From Isohypsibius dastychi (Eukaryota; Tardigrada; Eutardigrada; Parachela; Isohypsibiidae), in contig JAQIWT010000115.1 of assembly GCA_034696485.1 (NCBI GenBank), positions 1-34,090 of the forward strand: a stretch of 34,090 nucleotides of DNA. Reading direction: 5' to 3'. A program made the translations under genes and the position numbers. Positions within the stretch are counted from its first letter, which is position 1. The number at the start of each line of letters is the position of its first letter. The notes beneath the pieces were generated by a model. That model ran no database searches and was not told the DNA's origin. It saw only the letters and a list, made by a program, of their open reading frames with translations. Below, one piece after another: positions 21,069-31,459 of the stretch.

Positions 21069-22149
21069 TTCGCAACAGCGGATAACTGCAAGAAGTTGAT
21101 TTACCGTGAATAGCGTAAAAGTGCCAAATTCTCTGATCTACGCTCTTTTAGTAGGACGCTCATGAGTGGGCAGAACACCATTATCGAAAGTCTGTCGTCG
21201 TTCGCCCATTTGCAAGAAATAACTACCTACCTGCCCACTTGCTAGGTACCGAGCAGAAAACACATCTCGCATCATAAAACAACCCTCAACAGCGATGTAT
21301 CATGAACACGTCGGTGCTTTGCGCAGAGCGGGATTTTTCTAGATATTGCTCACCCTAAAAACCCGTCCCGGTTCAGCGTACGGCATTTGGCAATAAACTA
21401 AAAACTAAATTTTTACCAAATTCCAGGTCATGCTTCCTGCAGTACGATTCCGTTCTTGTGGTCAACAGTGCCAAAGAAGACTGTTTCAGCCAGTGGGAAT
21501 GGTCTAACATCCAGCTCTGATCTCTGATCCAGTCAGTCAGAGCCATTGAGTGTCCCACTTTCTCGTTCAACCCCCCCCCCCCCCCCCCACTCCGACCTGT
21601 AAGTGGCATTCTGCCCCAAGCACTTCGAAATTCAAAACCATACATAACCACTTTAGTAAAGACAGAAGTCGACTAAGGTAGTTTCCTTTTTAGATCACGG
21701 TTCAAGCCGTCAAATGTATTGGCAGCTGACCAAGACGCATAGAGCACAGCCTAAAAAGACAGTGCTATGGAGTTCCTGCATCTCACGAGGCAATAACCTG
21801 CTTCGAGAGATGCTTTTCACGGTATATTGTGTCCGGATGCGGTCAAAATCCGTGTTTTTCTGCGGAAACCACATTTTCTATGAGTTTCGCTTCTGACCCA
21901 TACTGCCTGAGTACGAAATCGAACTCACCGTCTGCACCTCCATTGAACTTTCGACTTTTTCCTCCAAAGCTTCACTGCTCGCACTAAGTGAATGACTGCG
22001 TTTTGACAGAATAATTACACCATCTGCTTTGACCGTGGAGATTTTTGTTTGCATCCTTTTTCTTTCATTGTTCCATGAATTTTCTAATTTTTTCAACTTT
22101 GGGACGTTCGCGATATGGAGCAGTGGAAATTCGTTCGAGCTTCGGCCAA
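21069..22149. promoter_or_regulatory. shared intergenic region between two divergent fucosyltransferase genes
   Basis: The two starts are 1081 bp apart and head-to-head, so both promoters must lie here. A run of eighteen C occupies 21571-21588. A minus-strand frame at 22096-21935 with charged residues (LENSWNNERKRMQ, EALEEKVESSMEVQ) ends at a GTGAGT donor-like site, but I could not find a start or a partner exon. Confidence 0.4.
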
Positions 22150-23283
22150 ATGGTTCGCACGAAGAAAACTTCTCTCACTTTTGTACTGGGAATGTTTGTT
22201 CTCATCTCGGTGTTTAAGGTACGCTAGTGACTAAGGTTGCAAGTTTCAGATTGCCAAACTTCATCTTGGTAGGCTCAAAGAACTGGACAAGCTGGGCTGG
22301 TTACAGAAAATATGAAGAGACACTTGGAGCTTAAGATTCTCACCCAACTAAGACAGCAAAATTCATCCTGGCCCAAAGTGGTAGATGCAATCAATAATGT
22401 TGTAACGCATGATGGTATCAAAGAACCGCTGCTTATATCGGTAGCCAGTACAGAAAATATCGGCAACTATCTCTTCATGGTGGCATCTTTGATCGGAATA
22501 TCACGGAAGAACGGGTTGAGACCAGTGGTTATACGCAAAAGGGGAGATTATTCAAAAGTCATGAAAGGGTTGAATTCGATCCCACAATTGAATAACATGT
22601 CTTTGCTCCGAGCCTCTTCGACAAAGCACTTTTACGAACAGGGGACACAAACTTTTAGCGCAGATGCGTTTGCAATAAGAAGCATTTTCCACGGCCACTC
22701 CGTCGTATTGGAGTACTACCTACAATCATGGAAGTACTTTGATTTTATGAGAAATGAAATCCGAGCACTATTTGCTTTCGACACCGCGGTATTGCAGCGC
22801 GCGTCACAAACCCTCATACGAGGAGCTACTAACCTTCGAATTACTGATCGATCGGTTAGACATGGGATCCAATTTGTTGGGATTCATGTTCGGCGCGGTG
22901 ATCTTCTGATGAGAACAAACGACTTACGCGGTTACCAAACTGCCAGTGATCATTATCTTCTTCGGACGATTGCTCTCGTTGAGGGTTATTGTGGGTTGAC
23001 CATCTTCGTAGTGGTCTCAAACGACATTCCCTATTGTAAGAGGCTTATGACTGGACCTAACTTCATGTTCGTCGAGGGGCATTCGAGATTGATGGACATG
23101 GCCATTCTCACGTTGATGGACAAGCTCATTCTGACCGTTGGGACATTTGGTTGGTGGAGCGCATATTTAAGTAACGCTGAGACAGTGTTTTATTACACGA
23201 ATCCATTCCGACAGCATTCCGAGATGTCGAGGGTTTTGAATCACGATGATTTTTTTTATCCTCACTGGTTTGGGAGCTCGTGA
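22150..23283 (+). CDS. GT11 alpha-1,2-fucosyltransferase-like enzyme B
   Basis: Exon 1 (22150-22218) and exon 2 (22273-23283) join in phase 0 across a 54-bp intron, giving 359 residues. Residues 8-22 (SLTFVLGMFVLISVF) form the signal anchor. The luminal domain has STENIGNYLFMVASLIGISR, FVGIHVRRGDLL (HVRRGD at 228-233), IFVVVSNDIPYC, LTVGTFGWWSAYLS and DDFFYPHWFG, collinear with enzyme A. The intron lies at the same place and phase in both, which shows duplication of an intron-containing gene. I chose ATG 22150 because the start of enzyme A lies at the same distance from the anchor; an in-frame ATG upstream, near 22075, is possible. Reaction: fucose from GDP-fucose to galactose, inferred from family. 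Confidence 0.88.
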
Positions 23284-25400
23284 GTCATCTCCGCTCCTGA
23301 CAGCTAGTTTTAAATAATGATATAACATCTTGAGCCTGAACATCTTTCCCACAACTTGCCTTTTTCAGTACCCAACGCAGATTAAAGTTTTGCGATGAAA
23401 ATCAGAAATTTGCGGAAGCATTCTCGCAGATGGGTTAAGCGCAGATGGGTTAGTAACCTGGTGGAACTCAGTTTGCGGAACATTTGAAGTTCTAAAATTC
23501 CAGGATTCTGTGGCGGATTTACTCGGGTTATTAAAGTTTTCAACCGTCGATGTTCTCAAAATGACCTACTTGCGCATTCACTTACAGGCGGCCTATAGGT
23601 AACTGCTGGTAGTTCCCAAGTAGACATTCAACTGTTTCAACTAAGTTGAATAACGGGAAAATCCTTCGGGCGTCGCCCGGCCAGATGCTCGTGAGACGGA
23701 TTGCGGAAGGTTGCCGTAGGATTTCAGATTCCGAATTAAACAGCTAATCGTAAGTTATTTTGCTACTATATTACGAGCTCCGCGGAGCGGAGATTCATAT
23801 TACTGCTTCGAAGGACTGTGTTCTTGGGTTTTCAACTCTTTCATTTTTGGTTCTAAAATTCGCAAATATTGAAGTACCGAAATCTTGTGATTCATAAACA
23901 TTTAGTGATGGTTTTGATATTTACACTTTCAAGACGGTATTGAAATTGAACCGAAATAAGTACGAATAAAATTTTACTGAAGACATCGCACTAATTTAGT
24001 AAAAGATCAACTGTTCATTTGGAAAAGTTCTGCTACAGTATGAGTTGTTGTCTAGGTTTCACGTCACCGTTGTCCAAAATGAACCCGCATACATCGTGTT
24101 CACTTGATCTTTGACATTATCTCTGAATTCAGAATTGCGACAAATCAAAAATGCAAAAGCTATGGGCCCGATGAATTTTTTTCTACTTTTTACGGCATTT
24201 TTTGTGAAACCTTTGAGTGCGAACTGAAAGAGGAGTTGAACGGAGACGCTCGATCTTGAACCTTCGCCAAGCTATTCACCGGAAAGGAAGACGTTGCTAC
24301 TTGGATACAATCTTCCGCAAAACCATCATTTAGCACACGATCGTAATTCTCAAGATATCTACGGTCCAAAATAAAATGTTCATTTTTGACCCATGTCCAT
24401 ATCGTGAATTCATATTGTGCCGGTCATGGACAACGAACCGTGCCCAATCACTAGTCGTTTAAGTAACCTAAAGAACCGCATAATAACATATGCACCTGAT
24501 GTGATAAATTTCATGTGTCCACAATCAGCCACAGACAATAAACTCAACCTGGACGAAGATTACTCACTTCAGCGTTCGACGAGGCTGGAGGAAAAGAAAA
24601 TGAAATGAAGAGAGCTACCAGTCAGAATACACTAGGGACAGTTTATTCTCATGATTTTCATGAGTGTCGGTAACCACGGTAATAGCTCAAAGATGTTCGT
24701 TAGCCAAGAAAGAAATAGACACAGTTTTTGTAATTGGTGAGTGTCACACTTACCGGCTGCATACGTGGAGTTTCTCATTGTACAGTCTGCTGTTTTAGGT
24801 TCAGCGATTCGTTATAAGGATCTGATCGCTCGTAATCTCATATGTACACATGGAGGAATGCATTCGCAACCTGGCAGCAGTCCTTACTTTCCATGTTATG
24901 TCAAAAACGGCTTGCTTCGCCAAAACGATTGGTTAACATAGCGAATCTTTCGAACTGACGCTCCTTCTGTATACGCGTGCTGTAGTTGAGAAGTTGGTGA
25001 ACAATTGTGTCCGAGCACCAGACCCTCTGACATCGTTTTGTAACTACGGAGGCATCAATCAACCAAAGCATCTGTTTCGCAATAAAACGATATTGCTGAA
25101 TATATCAGTCGCTTTTTTTGGCAGGAAGATTCCCTACTTCCCAGCTTATTGCTTTTGTGTAGGATCTAATCAATTTTAATGCTGTCTGACATGTGAGCAT
25201 GATAGTAAATTAAGACAAGATATAGTTTATGGCAGAAAGAAGCCATCTGGTGTTCGTTATAGTATCAATACTTGATATTATGATACATGTGACAGGGACT
25301 TCTCACACTCGCAACTGATGAAAGTTAGTCTGAAGAATGTTTCACAATGTCGAAGACTTATTACTAGGTATCAAAAGATGTTTTTGACATCGCTTAATTT
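23284..25400. other. gene-poor 2.1-kb stretch
   Basis: I see no gene that I can support. Small open frames (24417-24608, 24741-24941, 24994-25179) have no family signal and no convincing splice context. A GC-rich segment lies near 23660-23710. Confidence 0.5.
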
Positions 25401-26030
25401 TTAAACTGCAGTTTTGTTTGATTTTGCCTTGGTGGCTCCCCGACGAGCAGCACTCTTGGTTTTTCCATGATGTCGAGCAGCATTGTTCGGTTTTCGAGCT
25501 TTGAATCCTGGGCGATGGGCGACCCCGCGGTGATTCTTGTTGCGTGGATGCTTACCAGTCTTGCGGATTCCTTTCCTGCTATGCTTCCGAAGACCTTTGT
25601 GAATTGGTAAGTGTGTTGGTTTCCCAGTCGTGGACTGCTCCGTCGAAGTGCTCAATTCTAGCCCAGTATGTGCCTCCAGACTATATATTTTCATGAGATC
25701 TTTGAGGTCTGCTTGCATCTGCGTTTCCTCTTGGTGTGGATCAGTTATCGCTACATCCGGAGCAGCTGCGTAAGCTCCTGGAAGAAGCTATGTTAAATAA
25801 CATGCACAAAGCAGGGAGTGTTCGACTCAAAACATTTGAATTTCAAAAAGTCGCAAATCAGCCAGGTCCACTGACAATGGACTCTGGAGCACTGTAAGCA
25901 CCGAGCACCGAGAAAGGAAAGTGTGAATTACTGGTAATGTTGCGACCAGTCGCTCCAAGAATCTCACAACTGGTGAATTTAACTCACCGAACAGCAATAA
26001 TAGGCCTAGAAGCTGCAACATCTTCGACAT
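25401..26030 (-). CDS. small secreted, very basic protein (His/Lys/Arg-rich)
   Basis: Exon 1 (26030-25988) and exon 2 (25777-25401) join in phase 1 across a 210-bp intron, giving 139 residues. The N-terminus MSKMLQLLGLLLLFGAYAAA is a textbook signal peptide, with cleavage likely after AYAAA. An acidic/polar segment (DPHQEETQMQADLKDLM) follows, then a Ser/Thr-rich stretch. The last 70 residues are strongly basic (HKGLRKHSRKGIRKTGKHPR, ending KTKSAARRGATKAKSNKTAV) without cysteines. I do not recognise a family. Options are a cationic antimicrobial or histatin-like peptide precursor, or a matrix or polyanion-binding protein. KGLRKHSRK-type sites could be processed by basic-residue proteases. TATATAAA lies at 26122-26115. 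Confidence 0.75.
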
Positions 26031-26114
26031 GTTGCTCACTACAGATAAAAAAATACAGATAGAAAATTTTTAGTGCTATCAGATCTGACCAGTGAGCCAA
26101 TATAAGATCGTGAA

Positions 26115-26122
26115 TTTATATA
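26115..26122 (-). promoter_or_regulatory. TATA box for the basic secreted protein gene
   Basis: TATATAAA on the minus strand, 85 bases before the ATG at 26030, a fitting distance for a short 5' leader. Confidence 0.55.
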
Positions 26123-26464
26123 TTTTTGCACTTGGATTCTCAAGCGGAAAATGTCGAGTAGGGCAACCAAAGAAGACCCGTCTGTGAATTTTGTGGTTCA
26201 CTTCCGTCTTTGCACCGCTTCAAAGTTCACGTATACCAACTTGAGCCAATTTCTTTTGCTCGGACTGTAATGATTTCCGTAATTGGGACAGATTTCACGT
26301 ATTAAAGGCTCTGGGCAGTGAACAGATGGACACAACGCTTCAAGGCCATTGAAATATTATCGTGGTCACTGAAAACTCAGTAGCTTTGTTCAAGAAGTAA
26401 CAGCAATAGCTGGGCAATTGATACGTCTTTGCCGAAAGTCACTTCTGGTCAGTAATGATTTAGG

Positions 26465-26560
26465 GCTTTTCCCGTGCGTCCACCAAAAAGCTGGGCTGGC
26501 GGGGTAGCAGGGTGGCTGGGCTGGTGCGGTAACGGGGTACCAGGGCTGGTGGCGTAGACT
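26465..26560. repeat. G-rich GGCTGG-type low-complexity repeat
   Basis: Words like GGCTGGGCTGG, GGGGTAGCAGGG and GGTAACGGGG recur for about 75 bases, all on the plus strand. It lies downstream of the serpin fragment's stop. Confidence 0.55.
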
Positions 26561-26607
26561 AAACAAAACCGAATTCAGCTAGTTTACGGGTGAATGCATT
26601 AAAAAAG

Positions 26608-27282
26608 TTACATCCAATGCGACGTCTTCGTAAGGTTACCGCTGCTTCCAATTCGTGGTATGTTAGTCTGCGGAACTTTCAAGCTCGCCTTGCTTGAACC
26701 AGATGGATTTAACGTCAGCGATAACGCACGTTCCCTTTTCTCAGGAAGCGAAGAATGGTTCTGGGCAAAAGTGCCATCCTCGTCGATTTCTGCAAATACA
26801 TTTTGGGTGGTAGTCACTAGTCAGATCAGTTCATGGTCACGTAGTTTTTCAGCTTACGCATGGCGCACTTATGCACTCCTTCGGAAATTCGAAATATTTT
26901 GTCGCTTGTCATCCTGGGCAGGGTGATATTTTCTCTGAAGATCTCTTTAATACCAATGTGTTCAAATAGCGTCCTTAGCCGGTAAGTCGAGGTAAAGTTG
27001 AATTTGGGAAGAGTGACCCGCACTAGCTTCATACGCTTCTGCATGTGCATCTGCCTAAACTTGTCAACTGTCGTCTTTTCGAATAGCTCAGCGAGTGTCA
27101 CGTTCTTTTTGGTGCCAACGGTAAGGACCAAGGTTGCTCCATTTCGGTAATATGGCAGTTCAAGAAACTTCACGCCGATCTGCTCGTCTTCGTAAAATGG
27201 TAAGCGATCCGTTATGGTCATGTATTCAACTTGCTTAACCTTGCCGCTTTCCATGGTGAACGGTGCATTAAAGTTGTTGGCA
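26608..27282 (-). pseudogene. serpin, C-terminal half only
   Basis: Two exons can be read: 27282-26858 and 26789-26608, joined across a 68-bp GTAAGC...TTTGCAG intron. The first matches the serpin core from the PF strand on: NNFNAPFTMES, VEYMTITDR, VKFLELPYYRNGATLVLTVG, VTLPKFNFTSTYRLRTLFEH and GVHKCAM. Splicing gives HKCAMQIDEDGTFAQ, which aligns exactly with the conserved HKAFIEVNEEGTEAA hinge. The hinge continues QNHSS instead of small Ala/Thr residues, and the expected C-terminal FLFLI-type strand is not seen in any frame. The N-terminal half (about 180 residues) is missing upstream. Known inhibitory serpins need the Ala-rich hinge to insert, so this is most likely a broken copy, or a non-inhibitory one whose other exons I cannot see. 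Confidence 0.65.
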
Positions 27283-28395
27283 CTGTGAAATCGAACTCCC
27301 ATTCAACCAGCTTGCATTACTGGTTTCTGTTCTTGTTTAAGTCACAAACTGGAGCCCCTCAGAACCACTCGGTACTAAAATGTAATAGAATAGAATTGGT
27401 TATTTTGTGTTACATAATCCATTGATAGATAATACATAAAAATGACTGTCTGGAATCAATTTTAGTTCTGAATCTACTACAGGGAGTTCTACGGTAGTAA
27501 AGTCGTTTCACAGCAATAAAAAGAAAGGTACATTGAGCTCCAAATTTATGTAAGCATGCCTGCACTGACACTACCCTGTATTGGTAGACAGCCAGTGCGC
27601 AGAGAATTCGACACATTGCACCAGTAATGGAGGGGTTGTAGAGAAAAACTAGAGGCACACCAAATAGCTGCATTCGAACCCGCTCAGGCAGTGAGTTGTG
27701 ATATGTTATAAACCTCCAGGCATTTTAAAAGGCCGCTGCCGAATGAGCTGTTGTTATCGATATCGGACATTCGATGTGTCCGCGGGTTGGATAACAGAAT
27801 CTGCCGGTCACTAACCTGGACGAAAATAGATTTGTTGGATTTGATTGATTTTCACCATTTTCGCCAGTACATGCTGCATTATGCAGTGGTTCAGCACGGG
27901 GGGGGGGGAGATTTCAATTTGCGCCGCGGTCATCTTTAAATTCTGAATAGTTTGGGTCAACGTTATAACGTCAAAAGTCCACAAAAACCTAGCGAGAATA
28001 AAATATTTCCGGGAAAATTTTATCCATTTTTTACACCTTATCCTGATGTGCTATTTATTGCGCATTGGGCCAGAACTTTGAATAAAAACAGTTCGTGATC
28101 TTTCACACTTTTAGGTAACCGGGTAACGAGTAATGAAGCAAGCAGCTACTACATGTTACTGTCGAACAAAATCACTTGGAAACTATACTCCAACTTGCAA
28201 GCTAATCGCCCGAGGCGATTTTCCGTTCCGGGCATATGTATGAAAAAACCAGTTCAAAATTAATTACAATCGTTGAAGATCACACTATCCCTTATTAAAA
28301 GTCTGGAACAGCTGTGGGCAGACGAACAGTTCTAGAAACAAAGAGTGGTCACATTCCCGTTAATTTGCACGGGTGAATGAGAGGCAGACACATTA
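27283..28395. other. intergenic, G11 tract
   Basis: No gene seen. A run of eleven G lies at 27898-27908. I looked for upstream serpin exons on the minus strand and found none. Confidence 0.5.
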
Positions 28396-28556
28396 TAGAC
28401 ATTGCAAGTCGCCGGCGAACCCTGATCAGCTATCCGATCAGTCAGCAAAAATCGCGATTTTGCTGACTGAGTAGACAGGATCAGCTGCGCGAGTTCAGCT
28501 GATTCAGTCCAGTTTTAGAGTGACTGATTGGTCCAAACCGCGACTTGCAATGTCTA
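28396..28556. mobile_element. 161-bp MITE with TA target duplication (Tc1/mariner-like)
   Basis: The ends TAGACATTGCAAGTCGC and GCGACTTGCAATGTCTA are perfect 17-bp inverted repeats. TA lies directly outside both ends (28394-28395 and 28557-28558), the duplication typical of Tc1/mariner elements. The interior contains further pairing around ATCAGCTATCCGATCAGTCAGC and CGATTTTGCTGACTGAG. There is no coding sequence. Confidence 0.72.
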
Positions 28557-30154
28557 TATTACGGCGTCCCGCTTCACATAGGCTGCTATTGGGAAAGCGA
28601 ATGAGAGAATGACAAAGACAAACTGACCAAAAACACACAAAATAATTTATCTGAAACCAGTTCAACAAAAGTATAAACAGACAAAGCTATTTATCTGGAA
28701 CCAGTTCCACAAAAGAATATGCTAATCGCAGTACCACGTCCACTGAATAAACAGCCTGTTAAAAACAGAAATATCAGCCGCTGGAAGGAAACAAACATCC
28801 AATGCATTTCTTTGGGGATGAACATTCAAAAAGCTTCTTTTGACTATTGGTTTGATCCTCGGTTATCATCAATTTCTGGAGAGAACAAGGTCACCGATGA
28901 AAATTCTAACAGCATATGATTCAAACTTTTGGATAAACTGTGGATTGCCTGACAATACCATGATACAACTCTCCCAGCAATGCAAGCCTATTCTCGTTCC
29001 AGATCGTGAAGAATCTCAGGCCACGAAGAATACAGAATTATATTAACCGCAAATTGAACAAATGTTTTACAAAATCTCGGAATTCAACTCGTTGTATGCC
29101 ATCCAGCCATTTTTCGCAGTTCCCTGTATCTGGAAACAAACAACCAATAGTAAAACCAAACTGAAACTTTCTTTGTTCGTTAGCCGCAATCAGCAGGCAT
29201 CCAAGCTACTAGTTCGTCTCAAGCATTGATAAACTCTTTGTTCGTTCGGACCAATGAGGAAAACAAACGTCACTAGTCCTTCCCTGTTTCAAAATATCCG
29301 ACCAGCTCTGCCTGTTCCGCTTAAGTAGGGTAGTACAGACTCCAGTGCAAAATTAATACATCGACAATTTTCACTCCGCCTAGAACGCGTCTTTTTCACT
29401 TCGAATCCCTTCCTTATTACTACGTCTAGTAATAAGGCTACCAGATGGTAACCGGAATGGAACATATTTGCAATGCTGGTGTACAGTATGTTGTAGAGAT
29501 CCCACAGAGCTCATTTCAGTTTTCTGGAAGTGTCAGCGAGGTCTTGAAACCCCCTGATATTGGTACTTGAGCCAGATTACCGTGCAACCTCTGCTGTAGA
29601 TCGGAACTGCTGGTCCATTGTACAGTATGAGAGCCAAGTAAGTCAGTAAGTTGATTTAACTCACCCTTGGTTAGGAGGCAGTGACCTTACCGGTCACGGT
29701 TACAATCAGAACAATCATTAGTAGCAAAAACTTTCTCGACCCCCTGGCGGTTTCGCAGTGCAACTGCGCAGTGCAACTGCAGAAGCCCCTCAAGAAAGGT
29801 TTTGTTAGTAGCTGAAAGAGCAGAGAGAGCAGACGATTGGTTATCGTAACAAACAGAGTGCAATGGCCAGAAGGGCAACAAGTTACCACGAACGTCAACT
29901 AACCAAAGCAGGAGGAATAACACAGTCCGCGCCACTCAGTCTCGACGCTCGAATCTCCTTGTTATATCCAGAGGACGATCTAATTGTCGGTCAAGCTTCA
30001 TTGTAAGAACTGCGTGCAGTCAATCTTGTTTTGATTAGCATGGAGCGAGCCACCTTGTTCTTAAAGGAACGCTTGCTCTATTGACCTCTGGCAAGCAGTC
30101 GATTTTTCTTATGAGCTGCTGCTTGAAGTTCGTGCTTACGAATGCCTTCTCGCG
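28557..30154. other. gene-poor stretch with a 44-bp-spaced direct repeat
   Basis: ATTTATCTGAAACCAGTTC (28645) and ATTTATCTGGAACCAGTTC (28689) form a diverged direct repeat. I can support no gene in the rest. Confidence 0.5.
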
Positions 30155-30233
30155 GGCTATTGCTTTAACTCAGAACTCGGAACTCGGAATTCGGAATTCG
30201 GAACTCGGAACTCGGAACTCGGAATTCGGAACA

Positions 30234-30266
<33 letters not shown>

Positions 30267-30307
30267 CTCGGAACTCGGAATTTGGAACTTGGAACATGGG
30301 ACTCGGA
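30155..30307. repeat. left 7-bp tandem array (CGGAATT/CGGAACT), inverted relative to 33313-33564
   Basis: About nineteen heptamers alternate between GGAATTC and GGAACTC. The array is preceded by GGCTATTGCTTTAACTCAG. That leader and the array recur as reverse complement at 33313-33564, where the leader is the outer edge again. Because seven bases times three gives a 21-base period without stops, every frame is open, so the long frames called here are artefacts. Confidence 0.85.
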
Positions 30308-31459
30308 TCTACCATACCAGAAAATCGAAACATCAACATTAGCACTAATCGAACAAACACTCGAATACATGACGCCACCATGACCGATATGTTCCTTTGA
30401 TCAAATGACATGGCACACGCTTTTCTCGTCGGTATTCTCATGATTTTACCAAAGATTGCATATGGTTTCTCACTGCCGTTCTCAAGTATATGGGCATGTG
30501 TCTGGTTTAACGCAGCACGCTTACTCGAGATCGGCAATGGGTTTCTTTATTCCTAGTGGTGTGTGATTGGGAACGATATACGTTCAGAGTTGTGAGCACT
30601 ATTTAGTGGTATCTGCGCTACGAGAGGAGTGGGTTTGTAGCATATGCCTCCTTGCCAATGTTGTGCTTTTTTGAGGCACCAGTGTGCTACTTCGACACAA
30701 ACAACATCCAGTCATTCACCACTGATTTCTGGTTTGCTGTAAGGCTTATAAGAGGCCAAGAAAAGTGGAAATGTTCTTCGTTCTCTTTCTGAAAGAACAT
30801 ACCAACAAAGTAGTTCAAACCAAAACAAAAACAGTCTGTGAGTCAACAACCTCATATGCAGTCACAGCGACCAGGTATTTGAGTAAGTAATCAATCAAAC
30901 ACAACAACTGGAGCAAACAATCAATTTGAGGTAGGAAACTTGTTTGAAAGAGAGGTTGTGGATTTATCAGGTTTGCTCTTTGATCTTGTTTGAGATACTT
31001 GCAATATTGTGACTGGCTGTTAAAACCCAAAGATCATTGACCCTATTCCGTCCTAAAATACGCCCACCGTGCAGTCACAGGTAGGTTCTGCTCGTTCCTT
31101 GAACAACTGTCGTTTGCTTCAAAAACATTTTTGTTGTTGATTGTTTTCAAAACACCTACGTAGCTATCTCGTTTTTGATCGAATAGGTATTTAACAATAC
31201 GAGTTGAAAAGTATAAACTATGTACAACCTAGTTGAGCGGGGTTCTGTTCAAAAGTTTGTTTGACTGATTTTAAGAATGCGTACCAGAATCTCGGAACAT
31301 TTTACCATTAACTATCCAGAATACGTTTCTCAGTTCGAAATATCTGAAATATCTTTCCTTTAATGATTCGAGCATGTTCAACTAAAACACAGAAATGTTC
31401 GACGTTTTTGTTTAGACTCTGCAGCCGCAGGCTCAGTTTGTTCTTTACAGTTGTTTACC
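30308..31459. other. upstream region of the SWIM gene
   Basis: No gene seen. The promoter of the SWIM zinc-finger gene must lie in the right part, but I see no clear TATA box. Confidence 0.4.

Noticed and set aside
27656-27740. Possible tRNA on the minus strand, from a GGGTTCGAAT B-box-like word
   Set aside because: No A box or cloverleaf arms could be placed around it.
29691-29718. Phase-1 mini exon MIVLIVTVTG with a GTAAGG donor, similar in layout to exon 1 of the basic secreted gene
   Set aside because: Very short leader and no matching second exon downstream on the minus strand.
29687-29935. Signal-peptide-like frame ARTVLFLLLWLVDVRGN on the minus strand
   Set aside because: It starts with GTG and has no ATG in frame, and no partner exon could be found.
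30081-30537. Long open frames on both strands rich in SEFRVPNSEFR-like repeats
   Set aside because: They come from the 7-bp tandem array; a stop-free 21-base period is open in all frames and has no codon constraint.
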